From positions 15,864,730 through 15,928,729 of the forward strand of contig NC_034016.1 of the NCBI RefSeq assembly GCF_000346465.2: 64,000 nt of DNA. Direction: 5' to 3'. The notes beneath the pieces are model-generated. The model ran no database searches. It saw only the letters and a program-made list of their open reading frames with translations, and had not been told where the DNA came from. Origin of the DNA: Prunus persica (Eukaryota; Streptophyta; Magnoliopsida; Rosales; Rosaceae). Position 1 is the stretch's first letter, and every line of letters begins with the position of its first letter. The position numbers and the translations under genes were made by a program. Positions 1 through 11,347 of the stretch are shown one piece after another.

Positions 1-1614
1 ACTTGACTGATTGCTATAATAAACTACATAATGTAGTTGTTTCTTCTTAGCTCTCTACAAATTTTCATGATGAATGTACAGTCTCTAAATATGAGATCTT
101 GAAAATGCAATTTTACATGAAGACATATTAAAAACTGCTCTTATGTTTGCAAAGCAAAGTGTATTTCAGCAATACAGTTGCTGAAATTTTCGTTTTGCCA
201 AGAATAAATTTACTTGAAGGAATTAAAAGAAATATGCAGGGGCTGATTCAATACAGTGCAGTGCTTGTTTGCGTTAGCCATTGACGGATGGACTCGCTGT
301 GAGACACACATAAATCAAAGAAAATTGTAGGCATATATAAATACAAGGCTAATTGATCTATACAGTGAAGTCCTTGTCTGCAATCCTAATTAATTATTTC
401 TTTGAGTCTTTGTTTATTTGCTCTACCATTTGGAGTTAAAGACTCAAACATTAAAGAACTAAATAAGACTTTGAAGTTTTCGCAGGCAAAATCATAATTT
501 GAACGTTTTAGCATCAAGAGGAAAGAAATCAAAGAATTATGTTGAACGTTTTTGTATCATTAGTTAGATTTAGGATATATCAAAAAGAACAATATTGTCC
601 AGATTTTATAGTTAAAATTTTTGAGAATCAAAGTATGGAGAAAAGGGGATCATAGGGAGATTGATGAATATTGTTGGTTTTTTTTTTTTTTTTGGCGAGA
701 TAGAGTGTATTAGGGTGTACCATGGGTATTTTTGGTAATTAAATAGGGTGTACTTAGTTAATTTTACATTTTGATTTAAATATTAAGGTGTACTTAGATC
801 ATAGGGTGTACTCAGTTAATTTTCGGTTCGTTTAGCAGCACTCTAATAAAATCTTACTAACTTTTTTTCCGGTCTCTTCGCAAAGTTTAATGGTGTTTCT
901 CTTCCCAATATTAAAATCAGTCCCTAATTCATTGATAAAAAATGGGACAATTCAGTTACCAAACAAAATATGAACCATCTAAATTCTAATCCCCAAGTTG
1001 AGTTTTCTTACCAAAATAAAGACTTGTGCTCTCTATACGAAAACACCTCAAGTCACGTAAATGATTGATAGTCGTTGATGTAGCTCTCAAAATGAGTCAC
1101 ATCTCAATACATATGACCATCACCCACATCTACGGCTAGCCTCTAATTAGAGTCTCAACCCAATCAATAGTTAACAATCATTCATAAGTTTTGACACACT
1201 ACATACAACCATTGATCGAATGTAGTTCTCGTATTGAGTATAACACTAATCAACAACACAAAGTCAGTATATGAAATGGAAGAATAAATATCGTAGATGC
1301 TCATGGCAGAAAGGAACATAAATTTATTCTCTTTTTTAAAAAAATAAATAATTTAAAAAAAAACTTTGAAAGTGCATTTGAGCAGCATTCGACTTGTTTT
1401 TGGTAGTGTTCGTTGGTCCTTAATTCTGAAAACAGATTTTCAAAAACCAAAACTAACAGCAATGGAATTGAATTGCAAAAGAAATTTGGAATTCAGCCTC
1501 TGCAATTATGTACAGAAAATCAACCAAATGCAGGAGAAGCCAAACCATTCTTAGAAGAACAAGGCAGTCAAAATCTAATGAAACATTAATCATTCTTTGT
1601 CAAGGAACATAAAC
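1..1614. other. AT-rich spacer, no gene seen
   Basis: No convincing coding sequence on either strand. Positions about 710-825 hold three imperfect copies of a short 'agggtgtact...ttaatttt' phrase. The rest is low-complexity AT-rich DNA with a poly-T run near 680. The short open frame at 1366-1554 has no recognisable features. The last bases probably contain the 3' UTR of the minus-strand DUF2828 gene. Confidence 0.5.
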
Positions 1615-3534
1615 TCAATCAAATACAAGAAGGTTATCGAATTCTGGTCCTGAAATTGCACATTTCATCACATCCTCTGCTCTAGGAATGCATTTCTGTA
1701 CATCAATACCATAAGGTGCTTGGATCTGATGAGCTGCGTATGGTCTTGAATCTGACTCTCCATTCAAGAACATAGTGAGCATATTGTTTGAAAACCCAGT
1801 TAAAATAAGACCTACTTTATGGTTCTCCTTCAATGGGCAATTAATAACCTCTGGCTCACGCATGCCACCATTAAGATTCCAAAAAACCATATCTTGCAGA
1901 GTCTGATACCCTCTTCTTCTGTAATTCTTCAAAGCCTTTCTATAATTGTCCCGCCAATCGCATTTGAAGGCTTTCCGAAAATCCGTGTTGGTGAACACAA
2001 AAATCCTCTTGGGCATCTTTTCAGGGCTTAGATTTTGTGAGGTTGCAGTGGCCAAGATTTGGTTGTAAACTGCTAAGAAGTCCAATTTCACAGAACACTC
2101 TATCCCCTTGGACTGAAGATTTATCCGCCTCATGAACTCGCACTTGGACTGAAGATTTTCTCCTTCGATCTTGCAAAGCTTGGGAGAAAGGCTAAAGGGA
2201 AAAACCATTCCATTCCATGGATTTTCACTCAGTTCTGAAATCAATAACCCCATGCCAATGCAAACCATATCCTCGTATGTCTTTCTCATGCTCTCTTGGA
2301 TGTCACATACGGCAAGACAATTCCTCAGCTTCCCTTTGTTTGAAAAATCTTGGACTAGTGTCTGCCATTCAAGCTCTGATCTTTCATTATGTTCCTTGTT
2401 CATGTACAAGAAAGGAAATACTATTTGGTGTGGAAGTCTTAGCCCATCACCAATGCTTACCCGGAAAAATTCAACAACGTTTATATAAAGCTTAAATTGA
2501 GATTTGCTTCCATTTTCGCCTCCATTTTCCATCAAATACAATGTGCTTTCATATTCTCTCTCATTGCTCAGGATCCTCCTGTATCTTCTCAAACCAGCCA
2601 GGGCCTTAGGGTCTTGGGATAATAGCCCTGGTACAGTAGGAACATATCTGATCTTCCTTGATGATGATGATGATTCTAGCACTTTGCGCAGAGGAACAAG
2701 TACTTGTTTCCTCAAACGATCACGAACCCTGTAAGCGTAATGAGCTTCTTCAAGCTCACTGTACTCTTCATAGTCATGGCGTGGGAAAATTCTCTTTGCT
2801 ATGTTTTCACACAGCAGGGTTGCTCTGTCATAACCAGAATTAACTGAAGCACAAAATTTGTAAGCAAAACTGATTTTTTCGATCTCACCAGACTCCAGAA
2901 ACCTGAGATCCGATGTCAAAAAATGTGCAAACATCTCCGAGATTCGATCATGCAAGTTTCGATAATCCGGGTCACTTTGGTACCTCTCGACCGCCATTTT
3001 AGCCCTGCCAATGCGAGTATCTGTGCCAGTTATCTCTTCTCTGTTCTTCTCCTCAACCCCAGTTTCTTCCTTGTACGGATAACTCTGATAAAAGTCATCT
3101 TCGTCAGAATCATAATATGCATAGTCATAATTGATTATTCCATTCTTCTTTGATTTTGCTTTTGCTTCTGCTTCCTTCATCGGGTCTTCCAAAACAAAAT
3201 AGAGAAACCCCAATAGATCTTTGAACCAACCTTTACCCCCCAAAGCCATGACATTCAGCGACAGGGTTAAAGGGTGGTTTTTGTGCACCCACAACAAGTC
3301 AAGCCTCTCCACCATTCGAAGAGCAAATATGAGCTTGAAAGTGGAGAGAGGGTCAAACTTCCATGCCTCTTCTTCATAATAAATCAGATCCCGCTGGATC
3401 CCCCCGAAGTACCAGTACTCGGGAGGGGTCTTTTTCCGGGTGTGATCAGCAGTGTATCGGCTGGCTTTGAAGAAAAATGTAATGCACGGGTTTGAGGTTG
3501 GGTGTGAAGACTGCCTAGATTGGCCTCTACCCAT
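1615..3534 (-). CDS. DUF2828 domain protein (vWA/TROVE-like), N-terminus out of frame
   Basis: Single-exon frame of 639 codons, similar to plant DUF2828 proteins of unknown function. The N-terminal signature NPCITFFF is followed by AWKFDPLSTFKLIFALR, as in the family. The C-terminal part has a vWA-like fold signature (LAVCDIQES near residue 408, KRIFVFTNTDF, VFWNLNGG, GFSNNMLTMFLNGE). The family's metal-site motif DxSxS reads DIQES here, so the metal-binding site looks degenerate. An acidic stretch (YYDSDEDD) lies near residue 140. The usual family start (MAPP..LLG) is found upstream at 3647 but in another frame. The frame of the main ORF stays open upstream and encodes NPFPDIFDL, also family-like. 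A one-base-type frameshift near 3590-3605 therefore seems to separate the true start from the body. The gene may start internally at 3534, be mildly degraded, or the sequence may carry an error. Family assignment is firm; functionality is uncertain. Confidence 0.8.
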   Translation of the reverse strand: MGRGQSRQSSHPTSNPCITFFFKASRYTADHTRKKTPPEYWYFGGIQRDLIYYEEEAWKFDPLSTFKLIFALRMVERLDLLWVHKNHPLTLSLNVMALGGKGWFKDLLGFLYFVLEDPMKEAEAKAKSKKNGIINYDYAYYDSDEDDFYQSYPYKEETGVEEKNREEITGTDTRIGRAKMAVERYQSDPDYRNLHDRISEMFAHFLTSDLRFLESGEIEKISFAYKFCASVNSGYDRATLLCENIAKRIFPRHDYEEYSELEEAHYAYRVRDRLRKQVLVPLRKVLESSSSSRKIRYVPTVPGLLSQDPKALAGLRRYRRILSNEREYESTLYLMENGGENGSKSQFKLYINVVEFFRVSIGDGLRLPHQIVFPFLYMNKEHNERSELEWQTLVQDFSNKGKLRNCLAVCDIQESMRKTYEDMVCIGMGLLISELSENPWNGMVFPFSLSPKLCKIEGENLQSKCEFMRRINLQSKGIECSVKLDFLAVYNQILATATSQNLSPEKMPKRIFVFTNTDFRKAFKCDWRDNYRKALKNYRRRGYQTLQDMVFWNLNGGMREPEVINCPLKENHKVGLILTGFSNNMLTMFLNGESDSRPYAAHQIQAPYGIDVQKCIPRAEDVMKCAISGPEFDNLLVFD

Positions 3535-3647
3535 TGAAGGGCCTGGTTCATAGGTTGTCTTAAGCGTAAGGTCGAAGATGTCCGGGAAGGGGTTAGGCCG
3601 GCAGAGAGCCGATGGCCCAGAAGATAATCTTGAGAAGGAGGAGCCAT
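3535..3647 (-). pseudogene. Displaced N-terminal segment of the DUF2828 gene
   Basis: An ATG at 3647 opens with MAPPSQDYLLGHRLSAG, which resembles the usual N-terminus of DUF2828 proteins. The downstream family-like words (NPFPDIFDL, YEPGPSMG) are in the other frame that runs into the main ORF. The switch must occur around 3590-3605. This is inference from remembered family sequences. Confidence 0.5.
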
Positions 3648-3671
3648 AGTTGGGTATGGAGAGAGAGATGC

Positions 3672-3693
3672 AGGGTTTAGGGTTTAGGGTTTT
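3672..3693 (-). promoter_or_regulatory. Tandem telobox (AAACCCTA) in the 5' leader
   Basis: Just upstream of the DUF2828 start region, the minus strand carries three consecutive plant telomere-type units (AAACCCT). Teloboxes occur in many plant promoters and 5' leaders, mostly of growth-related genes. Here the copy sits about 25-45 bases before the ATG at 3647, so it is probably in the leader. Confidence 0.6.
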
Positions 3694-3734
3694 GAAAGAA
3701 TTGGAGAATGCTGGGAAGATCTGTTGCGGCAGAG

Positions 3735-5113
3735 AGAGATATTAGATTTGTTTGTGGCTAATTTATAGGATGAAATTACTTGGGCATCAAGTCTAAGTGG
3801 AGGTGATAAAGTAACTGATCTTGGCCAAAAGTTGCTTTTTTCAATTATTTATTGGATTTTCAATTTTTCTTTTGAAAAATTAAATGAGATTTTTTATTTA
3901 AACCCCTACTTTTCTTTGTTCACCCCAATACTTAAATCATTAAGTTGTAAGTTTTAACACAATATAAAAAGCCAAAAAACGTCATCCAACTTAATACTTA
4001 ACCATAGTACATCTATTCACACACCCCACCACTCTACATAATAAGTTTTAGAAAAATGCAAATTCCTCACCACTCTTGATATCCTTGAGATCCGATGCAT
4101 TGAAGCACCTTGTGCAGCTAGGCGATTAGGTTCCACAACTGTAGAAGATTCTTTCCAAGGCTTGAAGAGAAAGATCAGTCATGACAAAATCTCATATATA
4201 CTACAAATACTTTTACTTCAAACGGATGCCTAGCACAAGAAGAAAATCTCATGTATTTTTGCTTCAAACTGATGCCTTCAAACCGTCCTTAAATTGATGC
4301 CTAGCACATACTTTTGCTTCAAACTTTCACCCCAAACAAAATCTCATGTATACTACAAATATTGTTTAATGATTTAAATATTAAAGTGAACAAAGAAAAT
4401 TGTGGGATATAAATAAATTTTTTTTTATTTCTTATTTTTTTAGCTTGGGGTGTATTTAAGAGTAGTTTGGAAAGATAGTGGGGTTTTCTTAGAAATTGTG
4501 AAAATTTAAATTAAAAATTGGGGTAAAGTTAGAACATAGGGTAAACTAAAAGAAGTGTAGTGTTTAAATAAAAAATCTCAATTAAATTTGCAGACCCTTG
4601 TCCAATCTCCGTTTGAGGAAGTGAACCAAAGGAGGAGAGAGAGAGAGAGAGAGATTCGCGGAGTGGACCGGATCTGGCCATGTGGCGGCAGCGGAGATAG
4701 AAAGAGAGAGGAAAGGTTCAGAGGGCGTGGAGAGAGAGAGTGACGGCGGAAGAAGAGAGAATAAATAGGCGATGTAAGGTTCTCATCTAAGTTCACTTAC
4801 ATTTTTTACTACCAAAATCACGCTCTTTTCAAATTCTATTTAAAACTAGCTGACCTTTACATGCTTTGCAAGGCTTCATCAGTTTTTTTTTATAAAGTTT
4901 AGGGAAGATGTAAAATCTAGCTTACCTTTACCTGCTTTACAACTATTGTAAATTAAGTTACAAAACATGGATTGAAAGTATACACCAAGTATGCAAGACA
5001 AAACACAACAACGATTCGTTGCATCTAATAGAAAGCATCACCATAATTTGGTGGTCAAGTTCCAAAACTTTTCCTGCAAATGAGCACCCAAGCAACAATC
5101 ATCTCAACAGAAA
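3735..5113. other. Spacer with GA-rich tracts
   Basis: No supported gene. A GAGA tract lies at 4632-4654 and shorter GA runs near 4700-4760. The 72-codon minus-strand frame at 4578-4796 is composed mainly of translated GA/CT tracts and is not credible. Positions 4175-4340 repeat the phrase 'aaatctcatgtat' and 'ttttgcttcaaac' several times, suggesting an old, decayed local duplication. Confidence 0.45.
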
Positions 5114-6569
5114 CTATGTGGTCCTTTTATCAGTGTGACTATTTACAACTATAACTCTTCGGCAATATGGGCAGTCCCCTCGAATTCGAACCCAGGGACC
5201 CAAGCAGACAGCATGGAATCTATGCGCACAAGGCAAGTTTATAAGCTCATCTCCATCTAGGAAGCTCTCCAGGCAGATACTACAATCTCGGGATGCCCTT
5301 AAAACCAACCTGTCAACATCCCTTTCTGAGCTGCTGAAAAGCTCAGGGCTCAGACAATCAAGGACCTCTTGAGTGAGACCCGGAGGCTTCTTGTTTGCTT
5401 CTTGCAAGAGTTGCTGCCTTTCAATTTGGGAGCCCAAGTTAGTGAAAGGATAGGCACCGGCTGACCGACCAGTCAAAATTTCATTACCCCAATCCCTTAC
5501 ATCAAGGGGACTTGATTCATCACCATGCACTAGCCCACTTCCGTAAACGTTCAATGCTCTACGATGCCTAAATAAAGCCAAACAGAACAAGGAAATTTCA
5601 TCAGAGTCAATACGAAGAGGCAGGTTTTTTAAATTTAGGCAAGGAAGTTGCTATCATCTCTACATGGGTGCTTAACCAGTTGATGGATGCTGAGTTACAC
5701 GCCAAACAATAGATCATAATGCTCGGCTTAGACGGGCTGACAATCGTCAATTGGTAATTGGTGTGCATCCCACAACCAATTGGTAACTGGTGGAGAGTTC
5801 TCATAATTTTATACATTGAGATCATGCAATGCTCAGAATATCTAAGCACGGTAAAATTCCACAGCAAGATTCATTGTGAAGTCTAGTCTTAATCTCCAAA
5901 TTAACTTGAGTGTTACCAATAAATGGGCAATAATTTGCAGCCAGCATCCAAATTTCAGCTCCTAAGTACATGTATAATCCATTAGAATTGCTAATATGCT
6001 ATTGTAATTGGTAAACAAGAAACAAAGCTAGCTATTTTCCTCAAAAGAAGTACAATTTGGAGGCATTAACATGCAGAGCAGCAGAAACTGACCTGGTTTG
6101 TGAAGGAGGCATCCCTCTCAGCCTCTCAAGAAGCCTTTCCCTAGCGAGCAAAACAGACCCAGGAAGCCTCTCGTTCCCGCTCAACCCGGGACTGCTTGCA
6201 CCGACCCCATTTCCCGAACCCGAGTGGGCCCCACCTTGCTCAGCCCCAATTGCGGCTCGCTCCTGACCAACCAAACCCAAAAGCGCACGGATTTAAGAAA
6301 TTACGAAATTCAATTGCAGAATTTGAAATTAAAAAAAGAAAGAAAAAAGTTACCGGAAGGGAGGCGCGGTGGCGGAGATGGCGAGGGGTTCGGCGGAGGA
6401 GAGGATCGCAGCCGTCGGATTCATGATGGTGATTGTGATGGCGACGGTTGTGATTGTGGTTTCGATCGGGAAGAGGAGGAGGGAGAGAATCGAACCCTAG
6501 ATCGTGGGTGGCGGTTCGGCTGTTGTAGCGAGACCTCCGGTTGTAGAAAAGCTCCGATGCGCTCGTCAT
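5114..6569 (-). CDS. RHY1A: RING-H2 E3 ubiquitin ligase, RHY1A-like
   Basis: Three coding exons, 6569-6354, 6262-6093 and 5567-5114, give 279 residues. All joints have GT..AG sites and keep frame. The N-terminus MTSASELFYNRRSR, the His-rich stretch (NHNHNRRHHNHHH) and the words DGCDPLLRR, ERLPGSVLLARERLLERLRG and KKPPGLTQ match the Arabidopsis probable E3 ligase RHY1A as I remember it. The C-terminus is a RING-H2 domain with C224, C227, C242, H244, H247, C250, C261 and C264 (C-X2-C-X14-C-X-H-X2-H-X2-C-X10-C-X2-C), all present. Family role: RING domains bind an E2 and pass ubiquitin to substrates; the substrate is unknown. No membrane segment is seen, so it is probably soluble. An alternative ATG at 6424 would run into a stop after splicing, which supports 6569. 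Confidence 0.9.
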
Positions 6570-6719
6570 GCACACACACACACACCAAACAGCGTTCTTT
6601 AACCTCACGCTCCAAGAAACGATTCTTGTTTCTGTCTGATGTTGATGGATTGACAGTGTTTTTTTGCAGAAACGGTTGGGGAAGAAGAAGGGACGGTACT
6701 CAAAACTCTCCACCTTAAA

Positions 6720-7751
6720 AACGCGGTAGCTGAAGACTGAAGAGCATTTTATAGTAATGTTTTTTATTTATTGGTTGGAAATGGCTTGTTTTTTGTTGCT
6801 TTTTTGGTACGTTTTTTCTGATTTGGAAAGGATAGGATTGAGATGAGGACGCGTGTCAGTGAGAGAAGGAATTTCGTGGATTTTAGGCGTTGGATTCAGA
6901 TTATATTTATTGCTTTTTTTGGTCAAAGATATTTATTGCGTTTTTTATATTTTTGGGTAATGATATTTATCGCGTTTAACCAGTATTTATCGGAGAAAAT
7001 ATCTTTGATGAGATGGATTGGATTGAATTGGATAGTGACTTGAAAATAGACAACCAGCTTTTGCTTTTTTCTTTGAACAAAAATAGAGCTTTTGCTTTTT
7101 CTTGTTAAAATAAAAAGGAGGAAGTTGATGTTAGGCCCAAAACACAAACGCTGTAGATACAAGCAAGCCAGCCTTTCTTACCAACTTGGAAAAGAAAAAC
7201 TTGTCTATACATGTTTCATTGATGACGTGTGTCTTACGTGGTCGTAAAACATATATAGGCAAGTTTTTCTGCCATAATACGGATTCAATTTTTAACCCAA
7301 AAAAAAAATACTGCTTCATACGTGGTCGTGAATATAGATTAAGATGTATATTGCCAAAGGGATCATATTCGATGATCGTATAATAAAACAGTTGATTTAT
7401 ATACTTATTACATCAATTATTTAATTAGCGAACAATTTGTGTGTTACTATATTGTAAACATGGAAGCCAAATTTTGCAAATATTGCACGAACTGGGGAAT
7501 ATTGTACTCGTGTACGTAGCCATGCATGTGTATGTACATATCCAAAGAGTACAATTTATACAAGGGCTAGCTTAATATATATATATTATATATATGATAT
7601 TGTTCGTAAGGGCACCGATCTTATTTAAACAGTAAGTCCGGCCACAATATACAATTAGGCCATATGATTCACAATAAACCCTTTCTAATAATATTAGATA
7701 CTTCAGTTTTATAGATATAGTGATGATTGAATATATTTTTCTCAAATGAGC
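6720..7751. other. AT-rich spacer upstream of RHY1A
   Basis: No gene supported. The first part holds the minus-strand promoter and leader of the RHY1A-like gene. A short AT dinucleotide patch is at 7578-7595. Two 'cgtggtcgt' phrases occur at about 7238 and 7321. Confidence 0.45.
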
Positions 7752-8199
7752 TCACATATGCATGTACCGATAGTAATGATCCGGAGAAGTGTCCGGGTCG
7801 GGTTTCTCGAGTACTCCATCGACGTTCCGGAGCCAGAAAGTCTGGTTGAGAGAAGCAGCTTCCTTGGGGACATCATCCATCACCCCTTCATGCCCTTTGG
7901 GAACATATATTCCTGTTCTTGGATGTGGAACCCAGTTGCACATCCATGATGGGCTGCCACTACCAGTCTCCTCACTGTCACTCTCATTTCTGCTTGAAAT
8001 TTTCTCTGCAGCTCCCTTCATCTTGCTGAATTGACGTTGATGATCCACTCTCTTAGCTTCCCTGCAGTATGAAGTGTCGCACATGCATATCATTATGCCC
8101 CCAAAACTAAACCAGTTGTACCATCTTAACTGACCATGTATAAAAACATTACCTAACCAGAAACATCTTTGATTTTGCCACCCCGCTGCCTCTTGTCAT
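7752..8199 (-). CDS. Small hydrophilic LEA-like protein
   Basis: Two exons, 8199-8153 and 8061-7752, joined through a split AGG codon, give 118 residues. The protein is basic at the N-terminus (MTRGSGVAKSKMFLV, then KRVDHQRQFSKMKGAAEK), acidic and Ser-rich in the middle, and ends with WVPHPRTGIYVPKGHE and FWLRNVDGV..KPDPD. The W-x-P-H-P-x-T-G motif resembles the WVPDP/WAPHP.TG motif of late embryogenesis abundant proteins of the SAG21/LEA_3 or At5g17165 type. Those small proteins accumulate in seeds or under drought, and some go to mitochondria. I infer LEA-like from that motif only. It could be another small plant-specific family. The intron acceptor is the clean TGCAG|G at 8063-8062. Confidence 0.6.
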
Positions 8200-8741
8200 G
8201 TCCCTCAGCAATCACCTAGCTATTATCACAAATTTGTATATGCCAAGGCTTATATATGCCTGTATGCATGCGATATATATATATATATAATAGACGGAGG
8301 AATATGTTCTATATGGTGAAGGTTTATGCAGCGAAGGGCGTTCAAAGAAGAGAAAAAAAGAAGCATTGGGTGCCAAGAAACTGATGGCTCTAAAGAAGTT
8401 CAAATGATAAATGTGCCTTGTGCTGATTTGGTGCTCTTCGTTTAAGTACAATTGGAATATATTGTTCTTAAAACATGCGTGACCGTACACATTCTTTTTT
8501 TCTGCAGATGTGACGTCTGGTTGCTGCCCAAGTACTGCACGTGTCAGTTCCTCTTTGGTGGATTATGAATAACCCTAGCTTTGTTGGAAATTAATCTAGG
8601 TGATGCACGATTAGGAATATCTTTGTGAAGTTGAACGCGATAGCCCAAATCTTCACATCAATGATCATGACCAACACTAGTCACACTCAACTCATATCAC
8701 TGTCATTTTTCTATAAAAATATAGTTATATAAGTTTCTTTT

Positions 8742-8851
8742 CTTTCAATGACTGTCGTTTATGATCTATGTTAAACTTATCTTTCAATAACTGTCGTTTA
8801 TGATCTATGTTAAACTTATTTTTCAATAACTGTCGTTTATGATTTATGTTA
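8742..8851. repeat. 39-bp tandem repeat, about 2.8 copies
   Basis: Two full units (8742-8780 and 8781-8819) differ at one or two positions and a third partial unit follows to about 8851. The core reads 'actgtcgtttatgatctatg'. The array lies upstream of the LEA-like gene, about 540 bases beyond its start codon. Confidence 0.9.
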
Positions 8852-9391
8852 TCAGCTACTGCTTAATTAAGATAAAATTCTTTTTAGAAACTTTGATGGT
8901 ATCGGTATAAGAATAAATTTATTAGTTATAGAAGGCATTAAGCTTATTCTAGGAAAGTGTCATGAATAGTATCAAGAAAAACTCAAAATTTTAAACAAAT
9001 CTTTTAAATGTGTCATATGATAGCTCACTTGAGCGAGTTTGATTAACCTTGCATGCTCAAAGATACGTCGTACATATATACACCGAACCAATTATGATTT
9101 TTTATTCGTACTTGAACAAATTAACCACCTATTTCCACTTTCCATCCTAGAGAATAAATCATAAGGAATCATATTGCAATCAAAATTTCTGTTTTGGGTA
9201 AAAGATTGAATTGAATACACTAACATTTTTGCTTTCGCACATAATCTCTAAAGAGGAACCTTCCCACATAAGTCAAGTTTTCAAAAAATCATAGCCACTT
9301 CTCTCTCAAAAAACACTCTATAGTCGTTTTCACTTTGAGGAGGAGGAAGTCACTGTTCTTCCTCCCCTCTCCCCCTTCTTTCTTCCTCAAA
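8852..9391. other. Spacer, nothing recognised
   Basis: AT-rich sequence with no supported gene. The open frame at 9289-9480 overlaps the edge of the decayed transposon described next and is not a credible gene. Confidence 0.4.
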
Positions 9392-9849
9392 GGCAGAGCC
9401 AATGAAAGCCCACAAGGGTCAGCTGACCCTTTTGAAATTCCATAAATAACCTTGCATTCATTACTATTTACCCTTTGCATATAATTTATTATTAAAATAT
9501 GACCCTTCTCAACTTTCCTTTTTTCTTTTCTTTACTATTCTTTTTAAATAACTTAATTAAAGAATTACTAACCTAAAAGTTAAAGCAGGCAACCGAATGG
9601 GAGATATATGGATGAATGACAGCTTGATCATATACATTGAGAAAGATACATTTGATATTATTAATGATAATGAAGTGATTATGAAAAGATTTCAAGAGAT
9701 GAAAACTCTTCGAGGACGATTGTGAATGTATTGGAATGACATATGAGTTATTACTAAAGACTTTGTATTATTAGATAAATTTATCTTGTTATGAGATTAT
9801 TTTATTTTTTGAGGTTGACCCTCCTCGATGAATTTTCTGGCCCCGTCAT
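9392..9849 (+). mobile_element. Decayed hAT-type element with ZMYM1-like transposase tail
   Basis: Positions 9591-9725 read NRMGDIWMNDSLIIYIEK and continue to QEMKTLRGRL and a stop. This matches the C-terminal end (hAT dimerisation region) of plant 'zinc finger MYM-type protein 1-like' proteins, domesticated or active hAT-family transposases. The flanks carry a loosely inverted pair, GGCAGAGCCA at 9392 and TGGCCCCGTC near 9839, similar to the ends of such elements. Only about 45 residues of the transposase remain, so this is an internally deleted, inactive copy. Confidence 0.65.
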
Positions 9850-11151
9850 TGCTCTTCCTACCTTCTCCTTTTCCCCTTAATTTTTAGAGACAGAAGGTTT
9901 CCCCTATTTATCTTCGTTTTTTTATTTATTTATGATTTTCCTCCACTCATCACATGCGAATACGCCTCGGCATCGGATCTCCACCTACGTTTCTGTGTCG
10001 GATCTCTACCACAATCAATTTTGTTGTTTCTTTATATTTGGAATAAGTTGTAGAGACTCTTTGGCTTTTCTGTGTAGTTTTCATCTCTTCTTTGTGAAAG
10101 CTTTCCACATCTCCTTTGTGAGAGTTTTATTTGTATTGTTATGGCTTGATTTTTTCAAGCTTTATCTACTTTTGGTTATTTGCACTCTTAGTTGGGATGA
10201 TTATGCTAGAGATTCTTCAATCATGCATGATAGTTAGTGGTAGAGCCCCATATAGTCTTAATTTTGATGTTAGATCGCTCCATTATTGTAATGGCCATTT
10301 GTGACTAGTTTGCATTGGCTCTTTGTGGCTAGTGACATCTTTGCTTGAATTATAAATGCAATTTCATTAATTAAAAAAATATAAATAAATAAATAAGAGG
10401 AACCTTCCCCTTCGGCCAAGCCAAAATTACATTCTTTTTTATGAAGGCCAAGCCAATTACCTTTGAGTACTTGTCCTTGACACATAAGTTCAAACGACAT
10501 TACATTGGCTAGGAAAGGTACACAAACAAATATCATACTTCTTAATTAATCTTACAAATAAAAAAAATATAAAAAGAAGGCAAGAGTGTAAAAATAATTG
10601 TTATTGACCACTTAAGTTATAAGTTTTTATGAGTGCCGTATAACTTAGTTTTTTGAATTTTTCACCTTTATTTGTGTGGGTAGGGATTCAAAATCCCAAT
10701 GTATCTAATAAATATTTGCGTAGACAATAAACCCCCACCTTGTAAGTATCATGCATCCTTAGTTCTAGGTTTGATTCTCCCGCCATCAATATCACTTTGT
10801 ACCAGAAAAAAACCCTTTCCTTTAATCGCTTGTACTAAAAATTAAAAAAAAAAAGAAGAAGAAGTTAAAAGTCCATTATTTGATTTTGATTTTGATTTTT
10901 TTTATATAAGTTATAAGTCCCTTATAATTTTGTTTTATTTATTGAAAACAAAATTGGTCATTTTCTTAGACTTTAGAGCACTTCCACCTCAAAGGGCAAA
11001 GGCAAAGCAAAGGCAAGGCAAGGTTTGTAACTATTCACGTGTATAGTGGCAACCCTTGTCTTTTTGTTTCCATCCCAAAGGGTAAGGGCAAGGTCAATTA
11101 CTATTCACTTTAATTTATTTTCTATTTTTTATACCTAAACCATTAATTTTG
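9850..11151. other. Repeat-derived spacer
   Basis: No supported gene. The open frame at 9932-10237 is Phe/Leu-rich translation of T-rich DNA. Around 10976-11100 the phrases 'gagcacttccacctcaaaggg', 'ggcaaaggcaaagcaaaggcaagg' and 'ctattcac' repeat, resembling the ends of a decayed small transposon. Confidence 0.4.
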
Positions 11152-11347
11152 ATAAGATTTTTTGATAACCACATGTCACTATTTATTATAAAAATTCTCA
11201 TCTCAAATTTCAAATAAAATTTTAGGATAAGATTTTCGGTTGCCACGTGTCCATATTTATTATAAAATTCACATATCTAATTTTAGATAAAATGTTCGGG
11301 TAAGATTTTCGTCTGCCACGTGTCCATATTTATTATAAAATTCACAC
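11152..11347. repeat. About 73-bp tandem repeat with G-boxes
   Basis: Three diverged units start near 11152, 11227 and 11301. Each contains 'taagatttt', a CACATGTC or CACGTGTC motif, and 'tatttattataaaa'. The last two units have a perfect TGCCACGTGTCC core, which matches the plant G-box/ABRE (CACGTG). The next gene start is about 1.9 kb away on the plus strand, so any regulatory role is speculative. Confidence 0.8.

Noticed and set aside
4578..4796. 72-codon minus-strand frame rich in Ser/Leu/Arg
   Set aside because: Created by GA/CT repeats rather than coding sequence.
6240..6713. RHY1A read as an intronless 157-codon frame
   Set aside because: The frame runs through an intron; splicing at 6354/6262 gives the family sequence and keeps the RING domain in frame.
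8742..8851. CRISPR-like direct repeats
   Set aside because: Units are contiguous without spacers and the genome is eukaryotic; a minisatellite explains them.
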